Source: Planctomycetota bacterium (GTDB taxonomy: Bacteria; Planctomycetota; Planctomycetia; Pirellulales; Pirellulaceae). Taken from it: a DNA stretch of 8,422 bases. The position numbers and the translations under genes are program-made. Numbering within the stretch: position 1 is the stretch's first letter; every line of letters starts with the position of its first letter. Shown here in pieces: positions 1 through 5,295 of this stretch. Below the pieces are notes generated by a model that did no database searches, was not told where the DNA came from, and saw only the letters and a program-made list of their open reading frames with translations. The DNA lies in NCBI GenBank assembly GCA_026692885.1, contig JAPLNJ010001025.1, positions 1-8,422 on the forward strand, in the 5' to 3' direction.

Positions 1-10
1 GGCCGGTGAA

Positions 11-137
11 GGAGTCTTGTGAGCGAGATCGCGAACGCAGCAATACCCCTCCCTTCCCCAGCCTGCCGCCGGAGGCGGCAGGCTGGGGAAGGGAGGAAGG
101 CGGTGAACGTCGGTCGCGATCTCGCTTACAAGACTTC
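11..137. repeat. Nested inverted repeat (foldback element)
   Basis: Two nested inverted repeats are visible. The outer arms, 14-34 and 114-134, are 21 bp with one mismatch. The inner arms, 48-70 and 74-96, are a perfect 23 bp around a 3-nt loop (gga). The whole segment can fold into one long hairpin. It lies 76 bp past the stop of the phosphatase gene. No U-run follows on the minus strand, so it is not a classic intrinsic terminator, although it could still block polymerase or protect the 3' end of the mRNA. It most resembles a dispersed palindromic element. Confidence 0.8.
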
Positions 138-142
138 TCTCG

Positions 143-163
143 CCGTCCAGGCGAGCTGGACGG
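143..163. terminator. Short hairpin, terminator-like only on the plus strand
   Basis: An 8-bp perfect stem (143-150 with 156-163, loop gcgag) lies about 50 bp beyond the phosphatase stop codon. On the plus strand it is followed by a short T run (gtcgtttt), which would suit a plus-strand gene ending here, but no such gene is visible. On the minus strand no T run follows. The terminator role is weak; the hairpin itself is certain. Confidence 0.3.
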
Positions 164-212
164 GGTCGTTTTCGAAACTAAGACAGTCGAATTAGGGCGT
201 TGCCCTGGGCTG

Positions 213-1004
213 TCATGTTGCGCCTCTTTGGGGCCATATCTGAAACCACCGCCGACTCAGGCGGGAAGGCGCGGTGATCCGCAGTGGTAATCCCTGCAGG
301 ATGGCCAGCCCATTGGTGCTGGCCACGCGATCGGCCGTGGCATGGTCACACCACCGGGCCACCCGGCGGTACGCCTCGGCCATCTTCGGCGGGCGTCGCT
401 TGACAGAGTGGCCGTCCGAACCCAGGACGTGAACAATCCCACGCCGGAACCAGCTTCTCAGCGCCCGCTCGTCCCGGCGACTTGCGGGTTCAACAATGTT
501 GTTAGCGGAAACTTGCACCAAGCAACCAGCCTCGATCAGGTCTTCGATTGCGCCCGGTTCGTGCAGCAGCTCCGGCCTGCTTTCGGGATGAGCCACGATC
601 ATGCGTACCCCCGCAGCCCACAGACGACGGACACTTTCACGGAGATCCACAAACAGCCCGTGCGGCATTTCGACAAGTAAGTACTGCTGACGATCCGCAA
701 CGCTCAGGAGATCGCCTCGCTGCCACAGGGACTCCAGCTGGGGCTGGACCATCACCTCGGCACACGGAAAGACCCGCAGCGCAACATCTGCCTCGCGCAA
801 CGTCTGGGCGAGTCGCCGGGCAGCATCGCGAATTCGATCCGGCGTCACGGCCGGCCAATGTTCATTTTGGTGTGCCGTGGCAGCTACCATACGGGTCCCT
901 TCCTCGTACGCGAGGCGACACATCGCCAGTGCTTCCTCGTCCGTGCGCGGGCCGTCGTCCAGGCCAGACAACAGGTGGCAGTGCAGGTCGACCAAGGGAA
1001 TCAT
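213..1004 (-). CDS. CpsB/YwqE-type PHP-domain protein-tyrosine phosphatase
   Basis: This 263-residue protein belongs to the manganese-dependent tyrosine phosphatases that remove phosphate from bacterial tyrosine autokinases of capsule and exopolysaccharide systems. The PHP metal-site motifs are all present: DLHCH (H8, H10), DDGP (D16, D17), TAHQ (H45), CAEV (E83), AHPES (H139) and GSDGHS (D197, H199). The run KRRPPKMAEAY after the last motif also matches pneumococcal CpsB. Two positions deviate from common versions: HQ instead of HH or HR at 45-46, and HPES instead of HPER. The length is close to that of the family (about 240-260), with an Arg-rich C-terminal tail. The protein should be cytoplasmic. 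Its ATG overlaps the kinase stop by 4 bp (ATGA), so translation is probably coupled, placing a kinase and its likely phosphatase in one unit. The family call is firm; the substrate is inferred from position. Confidence 0.93.
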   Translation of the reverse strand: MIPLVDLHCHLLSGLDDGPRTDEEALAMCRLAYEEGTRMVAATAHQNEHWPAVTPDRIRDAARRLAQTLREADVALRVFPCAEVMVQPQLESLWQRGDLLSVADRQQYLLVEMPHGLFVDLRESVRRLWAAGVRMIVAHPESRPELLHEPGAIEDLIEAGCLVQVSANNIVEPASRRDERALRSWFRRGIVHVLGSDGHSVKRRPPKMAEAYRRVARWCDHATADRVASTNGLAILQGLPLRITAPSRLSRRWFQIWPQRGAT

Positions 1005-3316
1005 TCTTCCTGGCCATGCAGGGCCAGTGCGCGATCGAAGTCTTCTTTGTGAATGTCATCCGCGTTTTCGTCGCCATCGCCGTAACCGTCGCCATATCCG
1101 TAGCCATATCCGTAGCCGTAGCCGCCCGCACCACCGGACTCCACGCCATTGACGACCACACCCAGGGCTGTTGCGTCCAAGGTATTCAAGATCTCCTTGG
1201 CACGTTCGGCCGTTGGCCTGCCGTGTTTGGAAAGGCGTACGGTCAACAGGACGCCGTCCACACGGGGCGCGACGACGGAGGCGTCGGTGACGGGCAGCAG
1301 CGGCGCGCTGTCGACCAGCACGTAGTCATATTGGTCCCGGAGCAGATTCAGCAACTCCGGGAAGCGCGGCGAGGTCAGCAGTTCCGCCGGGTCGGGGGGT
1401 AGAGGACCGCAAGGCAGGATCCAAAGATTACGGATTTGGCTGTCTTGGATCGCATCGGCCAATTCTGCGTCCCGGGCAATCACGGAGGCCAAGCCCACGC
1501 GCGGCGACACCCCGAAAATCTTGTGTTGGCGGGGCTTACGGAGGTCGGCATCGATCAACAGCGTGCGTTTCCCCGATTGAGCGATCGAGACGGCGACATT
1601 GGCGGTGACCGTGGATTTGCCGTCGCCCGGATTCGGGCTGGTGACCTGAATGACCTTGTGCCCCTCGCCGACACTGCTGAAATAGAGTGCCGTGCGTATG
1701 GCGCGGTAAGCTTCCGCACCTGCCGATCGTGGCTGGTAGTAGGCAAACAGCATGGGATCCAAGGCCCCGTTGGAGGCGGCCCGGTCGCGCGCCGCCTGAT
1801 CGACGGTGAGCAGCGGGATGTGGCCGACGACTGGCAGACCGAGTCGCCGACGGATCTCCTCTGGCGTCCGGAAACTCTTGTCCATAATCTCGGCCAGGTA
1901 CGCCAAGCCGATTCCAGCGAGGACCCCCAAGAAAGCCGACGCTGGAAAGGTGAGCAAGGCGTTGGGAGAGACTTTGCGGCCCATCCCGGCGGGAGCAATA
2001 ATGCGGGCGTCGAAGCCCCCATAGTCCTTGATCATGCTGGCCTCCTGCAAGCGTTTGACCAGTCCGTCATACAGCACCTGCGTGCGTGTGATGCTGTTGC
2101 GGAAATCCGCGTCTTGGATCTCATAACTGGTCAGTTCCCTGGCCGTCTCATGCTCGCTCTCGAAGAGTTCACTCAGCACTTGTTCGTAGGTCTGGATGCG
2201 GTCGAGTTCCAACCGGAGATACTGCACGTACGTCTCGACCAGATCCGATGTCATCGAATCTCGGGTCTTGCCAGGCCCATCCGCGGCTCGGCTATAGGCG
2301 GCTGACGGCAGCGCGAAGAAATTGCGGGTGGCCGCAATTCGTTGACGCACCGCCAGGACCTGCGAATGGTTCGGGCCGTAGTTCTCCAGCAACGTCTGTT
2401 CTTCAAGCAACAGCGGAAGCAACTGGTTCTTCAAGGTCGAAGACGCGTTGCGATCGGGATGCGAGGAATCGGCCTTGCCGGACAGGTCGGAGACCAATGC
2501 GACCAATTCCTCGTAGCTGCGACTGGCGGCTTGGGCGTTTTCGATGGTTGCCAGTTGCCCTTCGAACTCTGCGCGTCGAAGCAGCAACGCCGATCTCTGC
2601 GATTCAATCTGGGTCAGCCGCTCCTGACGCGGATTGACGGCTTCCTTGCCCTTCCAGATCATCGGGGATTTCTCACGAAACTCGCGATAGGTCGTTTCCT
2701 TCTTCGTCAGGTCGTTGTCGAGGACGTCCCGTGCCTCCGTGATGAGATCCACCGTGTCGTCACTCATGTTCCGATAGGTCTCGTCGAGAAACGCCTTGTA
2801 GCTGTCCAACACGGCGTTGACGACGGTGCCGCACTCACTGGGCACCGTTCCGCGGAACGAAAGCCGCAACACGCTGTTCGGGTTGCCATCGGATTCCTTG
2901 GAAGCACGCTCCACAGCAAGCTTGGCGATGATCGCATCGGTCAGGTCGCCTTCCTCATTGACGAAAGACTTCAAGGCTTGAAGGTTGGCCTGCTTGACCG
3001 CCCGTTCCACGATCAGTGGGCTGCGAATGAGGATGCGGTGGGTGGTGACGTAGTCTTCGAAGTGAGACATACGCATGGCCTCACCCGTGACTACATCGGG
3101 GCGTTTCTTGACAACGAGGATCTGCGCTTCGGAGCTGTAAAGGGGTATGGACCTGACGTAGTAAAGCGACCCCAGCACCAGCCCGACCACTGTGCCCAAG
3201 GCGATCAAGGACTTGCGCCGCCAACCGATCCGCACGAGATCCAACAGATCAACGTAGTTGGACAACCCTTGCGATTCGAAGGTTTCGGACTCGGGTCTCG
3301 GTAGACTGTGTGTCAT
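1001..3316 (-). CDS. Polysaccharide co-polymerase / bacterial tyrosine autokinase (Wzz-Wzc type)
   Basis: This 771-residue inner-membrane protein controls chain length and export of an exopolysaccharide and phosphorylates its own tyrosines. In order: a Wzz N-terminal domain with a first membrane helix at 36-54; a long periplasmic coiled-coil-rich part (about 190-430) with the GNVR-type stretch YGPNHSQV (313-320); a second membrane helix at about 453-474; and a cytoplasmic BY-kinase. The kinase has the oligomerisation motif ExxRxxR (E535, R538, R541), Walker A PGDGKST (563-569, K567), Walker A' LLIDADLRKP (586-595) and Walker B YVLVDSAP (665-672, D669). The C-terminal tail carries six tyrosines alternating mostly with glycine (733-745), the expected autophosphorylation cluster, then an acidic segment. 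The frame is open upstream to a TTG at 3502, but that 62-residue extension looks non-coding, so the ATG at 3316 was chosen. Its ribosome-binding site is weak. Confidence is high for function and moderate for the start. Confidence 0.94.
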   Translation of the reverse strand: MTHSLPRPESETFESQGLSNYVDLLDLVRIGWRRKSLIALGTVVGLVLGSLYYVRSIPLYSSEAQILVVKKRPDVVTGEAMRMSHFEDYVTTHRILIRSPLIVERAVKQANLQALKSFVNEEGDLTDAIIAKLAVERASKESDGNPNSVLRLSFRGTVPSECGTVVNAVLDSYKAFLDETYRNMSDDTVDLITEARDVLDNDLTKKETTYREFREKSPMIWKGKEAVNPRQERLTQIESQRSALLLRRAEFEGQLATIENAQAASRSYEELVALVSDLSGKADSSHPDRNASSTLKNQLLPLLLEEQTLLENYGPNHSQVLAVRQRIAATRNFFALPSAAYSRAADGPGKTRDSMTSDLVETYVQYLRLELDRIQTYEQVLSELFESEHETARELTSYEIQDADFRNSITRTQVLYDGLVKRLQEASMIKDYGGFDARIIAPAGMGRKVSPNALLTFPASAFLGVLAGIGLAYLAEIMDKSFRTPEEIRRRLGLPVVGHIPLLTVDQAARDRAASNGALDPMLFAYYQPRSAGAEAYRAIRTALYFSSVGEGHKVIQVTSPNPGDGKSTVTANVAVSIAQSGKRTLLIDADLRKPRQHKIFGVSPRVGLASVIARDAELADAIQDSQIRNLWILPCGPLPPDPAELLTSPRFPELLNLLRDQYDYVLVDSAPLLPVTDASVVAPRVDGVLLTVRLSKHGRPTAERAKEILNTLDATALGVVVNGVESGGAGGYGYGYGYGYGDGYGDGDENADDIHKEDFDRALALHGQEE
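1091..1120 (-). repeat. 12-bp tandem repeat encoding the Tyr-Gly tail
   Basis: On the plus strand gccatatccgta occurs twice in tandem (1091-1102 and 1103-1114), followed by a half-unit gccgta. On the coding strand this gives alternating Gly-Tyr codons in the kinase tail. Each 12-bp unit adds two tyrosines in frame, so gain or loss of a unit would change the number of phosphorylation sites without shifting the frame. Confidence 0.85.
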
Positions 3317-3615
3317 TCCAGCCGTTTCGTCAGCGCGGACTTCGTCCCCGTGGGTTGCGCCAGCGTGTCGCAATCCATTCGGTCGTGTGTTCGGCTCCGT
3401 GCCATGTTCAGGTCCTCTTGACCCTAGGGCAGCCTGCTCAGGCCACCACGTGCAGCCCCCACCTGTTTCACAGCCGTTTCGGCGGGGACAGACAATCGAC
3501 AACTTCGACGCTACTCAGGAACGGCCGAGAAGTAACTTCGGCATGTGCCTTTTCGCCCCTCACCCCAACCCTCTCCCCGGAGTACCGGGGCGAGGGAGAT
3601 ATTCTTCGGCATTAC
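3317..3615 (-). other. Long leader between the NusG-like gene and the autokinase gene
   Basis: About 300 bp separate these two genes, unlike the 4-bp overlap of the next pair. The kinase frame stays open through part of it (to 3502), but the predicted peptide is rich in Cys, Trp, Gly and Pro and resembles no Wzz N-terminus. The region holds a GC-rich hairpin at 3569-3596 just after the NusG-like stop. No promoter was convincingly seen. It could serve as the leader where antitermination is decided, which is inference from the neighbouring gene. Confidence 0.5.
3569..3596. repeat. GC-rich hairpin of a common intergenic repeat type
   Basis: The arms 3569-3580 and 3585-3596 pair over 12 positions with one mismatch around the loop agta. 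The hairpin is preceded on the plus strand by cccctcaccccaaccc. It begins 20 nt beyond the NusG-like stop on the transcribed strand. No U-run follows in that direction (the RNA continues GUUGGGGUGAGGGGCGAAAA), so it may slow polymerase but is not a standard intrinsic terminator. A 14-nt piece (accctctccccgga) recurs at about 7990-8003, suggesting a dispersed repeat. Confidence 0.7.
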
Positions 3616-4254
3616 TCAGTTCAGCTCGACGACCGCAAAATCGTCCAATAGCACGGATGCGCCACGTTGAATGAAATTGACTTGGACGATTAGACGTCTA
3701 CCGGATGACGTGCGCAGGATCGTTCCCTCCAGTCCGGCGAGCGGCCCGCTACGAATCCGCACCTTCGCCCCAGGTCCCAAGCGATCCTCAGGCGTGATGG
3801 GGGCACCCGAGGCAATCAGTTGCTCAATTCGCCGCAGATCTCGCCAAAGTCCGTCCTGGTCCTTGACCACCAGCGGTTGAACAATCCGGCGAGTTGCCAA
3901 AGCCGTCAAGCGTTCCAGTTCATCGGCCAACACGAACACATAGCCGGCGAACAGGGGCACATGCGACGTAACCGTGCGCCCCCGAATCCGAAAACGCCGG
4001 GCGACGAGCGGCAGATAGAACGGAACTTGGCCATCGAGCAACTGCCTCGCCAAACACTTCTCCTGACGCGGACGCGTGTGCATGACATGCCACCGACGCT
4101 CTTCGCCCACCAGTTCCTTCGTGTCGTGTTCCTCTGTGTTTTGGAACAGGAAGTCCGGATAGACGCTTTGTTCAGACTGAAGCACTGGCATCAGAACAGC
4201 CCTCTTCCCACTCGTCAAATCGCACCTTCGAAGGACAACGCGGTTATCCGTCAT
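3616..4254 (-). CDS. NusG-like specialised transcription antiterminator (RfaH/UpxY/LoaP-like)
   Basis: This 212-residue protein has an NGN domain at about 53-145, starting RRWHVMHTRPRQEK and including PFYLPL (78-83) and the signature VPLFAGYVFV (99-108). A C-terminal KOW motif follows at about 160-187 (GAKVRIRSGPLAGLEGTI). NusG paralogues of this form bind elongating RNA polymerase and are often the first gene of a polysaccharide operon, where they suppress premature termination. Here it precedes the autokinase and phosphatase genes. A 50-residue N-terminal extension has no recognised domain. ATG 4254 lies about 30 nt after a predicted transcription start; an in-frame ATG at 4191 (Met22) has a better Shine-Dalgarno (agaggg, 8 nt upstream). 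Both starts keep the NGN domain intact. It is unlikely to be the housekeeping NusG, which normally sits with secE and ribosomal-protein genes. Confidence 0.9.
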   Translation of the reverse strand: MTDNRVVLRRCDLTSGKRAVLMPVLQSEQSVYPDFLFQNTEEHDTKELVGEERRWHVMHTRPRQEKCLARQLLDGQVPFYLPLVARRFRIRGRTVTSHVPLFAGYVFVLADELERLTALATRRIVQPLVVKDQDGLWRDLRRIEQLIASGAPITPEDRLGPGAKVRIRSGPLAGLEGTILRTSSGRRLIVQVNFIQRGASVLLDDFAVVELN

Positions 4255-4290
4255 TAACAGTCGTTTCTTCCCAGAATTCCGAATATGCCC

Positions 4291-4318
4291 AGATTAACAA
4301 GAGTGTCGGAAGTGTCAA
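4291..4318 (-). promoter_or_regulatory. Sigma70-type promoter of the exopolysaccharide control operon
   Basis: Reading the minus strand, a perfect -35 box TTGACA (4318-4313) is followed after 16 nt by TAATCT (4296-4291), preceded by an extended -10 TG dinucleotide (TGTTAATCT). The predicted start near 4284 gives a leader of about 30 nt to the ATG at 4254. The -10 itself is a moderate match. The position immediately upstream of the first operon gene supports the call. Confidence 0.65.
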
Positions 4319-4362
4319 TAGGAGAGATGACGAAACTGGGAGGTTTAGAATTGCCACTCTGG

Positions 4363-4398
4363 GGCCTTGATCATAAGGTGGCGCAAAACGCTAGCAGC
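4363..4398. repeat. Solo terminus related to the 8066-8363 element
   Basis: The first 14 bases, ggccttgatcataa, are identical to the inward-reading right end of the element at 8066-8363. The similarity continues to gctagcagc at 4390-4398, with small gaps between. No matching opposite end was found between 4400 and 5295, so this looks like a truncated copy or a solo end. It sits about 45 bp upstream of the promoter -35 box. Confidence 0.65.
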
Positions 4399-4428
4399 AG
4401 GGGGGCAGGGTGGCTGGCGGCAGAGTGC

Positions 4429-4464
4429 AGCGATGCCCCAGAAACCGGGTACTGGGGCTTCGCT
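4429..4464. repeat. Hairpin in the repeat island
   Basis: The arms agcgatgccccag (4429-4441) and ctggggcttcgct (4452-4464) pair over 13 positions with one mismatch, around the 10-nt loop aaaccgggta. A small palindrome gcccctggggc follows at 4501-4511. No coding potential is apparent. Confidence 0.65.
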
Positions 4465-4537
4465 TAGGCTCAGCCGCCCGAAATCAAGGATGACCGAGTG
4501 GCCCCTGGGGCACCCCTGATCGTGATCCACAAGTTGT

Positions 4538-4648
4538 CGCCCCAAAGGGGCAGCCGCATAGCAGCCCAGCCCAGCAGAGCGGAGTGGCGTAGCCGCGTAG
4601 CGCCGCCCTGGGTTATGAGAGGATTGAGCACACCAGCCCTGAAGGGGC
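4538..4648 (-). repeat. Intergenic repeat unit, copy A (inverted)
   Basis: Read on the minus strand, this 111-bp block has the same landmarks in the same order as 4897-5004: a cctttcagggc-like start, acccagggcg (here 4613-4604), gctctgctgggctg (4580-4567) and an end of ggctgcccctttggggcg. The middle diverges by small insertions. An open frame crosses it on the minus strand, but it is typical of spurious translation of such repeats. Confidence 0.8.
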
Positions 4649-4826
4649 ACTGCTGTGAACATGTTGGTAACCCTCGTTCCCAGGTTCTGCCTGGGAACGC
4701 ACTGCATTGCCGGCTCCGCCGACCGTCTTGCGAGGCAGAGCCTCGCGTCCAGTTGTTTACGAGGCAGAGCCTCGTAACCAGAACGATTCACGGGTCTTGG
4801 ACTATGCAAAGATGTTCACAGCAGTG
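4648..4826. repeat. 15-bp inverted repeat bracketing composite palindromes
   Basis: cactgctgtgaacat at 4648-4662 is the exact reverse complement of atgttcacagcagtg at 4812-4826. Each arm is attached to a ccctgaaggggc motif (4637-4648 and 4828-4839). The enclosed segment holds the palindromes listed separately, which suggests insertion of one repeat family into another, or a composite element. Confidence 0.7.
4675..4777. repeat. Composite of three palindromes (cgttcccagg / cgaggcagagcctcg)
   Basis: The segment contains cgttcccagg-ttctg-cctgggaacg (4675-4699), gcgaggcagagcctcgc (4730-4746) and a 21-bp palindrome with the same core and flanking tta/taa (4757-4777). The two cgaggcagagcctcg cores are identical. 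From memory, this combination resembles intergenic repeats dispersed in several bacterial phyla; that was not checked. Confidence 0.75.
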
Positions 4827-4827
4827 G

Positions 4828-4909
4828 CCCTGAAGGGGCGAAACAAGCCTTGGTCGCATCGGACGAACGATGCGTGCGGGATGAACCGATTTGTTTCGCC
4901 CTTTCAGGG
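4828..4909. repeat. 19-bp inverted repeat with inner hairpin
   Basis: ccctgaaggggcgaaacaa at 4828-4846 pairs with 4891-4909 with one mismatch. The 44-nt spacer has its own small stem, gcatc (4857-4861) with gatgc (4869-4873). The right arm overlaps the start of repeat copy B. Confidence 0.75.
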
Positions 4910-5004
4910 CTACCGTGCTGAATCGAAACCGTACCCAGGGCGTCGCTCTGCGGCTGTCGCCGCGACGCTCTGCTGGGCTGATTTGTGGCTGCCCCTTTGG
5001 GGCG
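4897..5004 (+). repeat. Intergenic repeat unit, copy B
   Basis: This 108-bp partner of 4538-4648 lies in the opposite orientation. Landmarks are cgccctttcagggc (4897-4910), acccagggcg (4933-4942), an internal stem gcgtcg/cgacgc (4940-4945 with 4963-4968), gctctgctgggctg (4967-4980) and ggctgcccctttggggcg at the right end. The two copies could pair or recombine and invert the 4649-4896 segment. Confidence 0.8.
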
Positions 5005-5024
5005 GAAGAGTAGCGGAAGACGCC

Positions 5025-5042
5025 GGCCTCCGCCGGGAGGCC
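5025..5042. repeat. Palindrome ggcctcc-gccg-ggaggcc
   Basis: A perfect 7-bp stem with a 4-nt loop lies directly after repeat copy B. It is part of the repeat island and has no terminator T run. Confidence 0.6.
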
Positions 5043-5295
5043 TTCCCCAGCCCCAAACGCGGAATAGAAACGGGATCGCCTCAATTGGTCTTGACCTGCA
5101 CAAACTGAACACCCCATGTCCGCCCCCTCTTTCAGTAGGCTCCAACGGGGAGCGCCTCGCCAGCGGCTCACCCTTCGCGATCCACCACCTGCAAGCGGGC
5201 ACTCAGTCGCAGTTAAACGAGCCACCCGAGGACGCGTTCCCCGTTGGGTCGAGGTTAAACGATCATCGGTCAATCCTGGCCGCGGCAGAACCAGG
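5043..5295. other. Intergenic remainder downstream of sppA
   Basis: No gene was recognised. A short direct repeat, gttaaacga, occurs at 5212-5220 and 5254-5262. A 5-bp stem, cctgg (5275-5279) with ccagg (5291-5295), adjoins the sppA stop but lacks a U tract on the transcribed strand, so it is a poor terminator candidate. Open frames on both strands here look like chance. Confidence 0.5.

Noticed and set aside
548..1402. 284-codon plus-strand open frame
   Set aside because: Antisense to the phosphatase and kinase genes, which have full sets of catalytic motifs; a high-GC shadow frame.
2342..3304. 320-codon plus-strand open frame
   Set aside because: Entirely antisense to the autokinase; the minus-strand reading is supported by domains along its whole length.
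3317..3502. 62-residue N-terminal extension of the autokinase from a TTG
   Set aside because: Composition is unlike a Wzz N-terminus, the TTG has no well-spaced ribosome-binding site, and an ATG at 3316 begins just before the expected domain.
3569..3596. Intrinsic terminator after the NusG-like gene
   Set aside because: The stem is strong but no U-run follows on the transcribed strand, and the sequence resembles a dispersed intergenic repeat.
4345..4809. 154-codon minus-strand open frame
   Set aside because: It covers repeat copy A and adjoining palindromes; the peptide (PGRRYAATPLRSAGLG type) is typical of translated intergenic repeats.
4675..4909. Possible CRISPR array
   Set aside because: The palindromes recur without regular spacing and no repeat-spacer periodicity exists; no cas genes are present.
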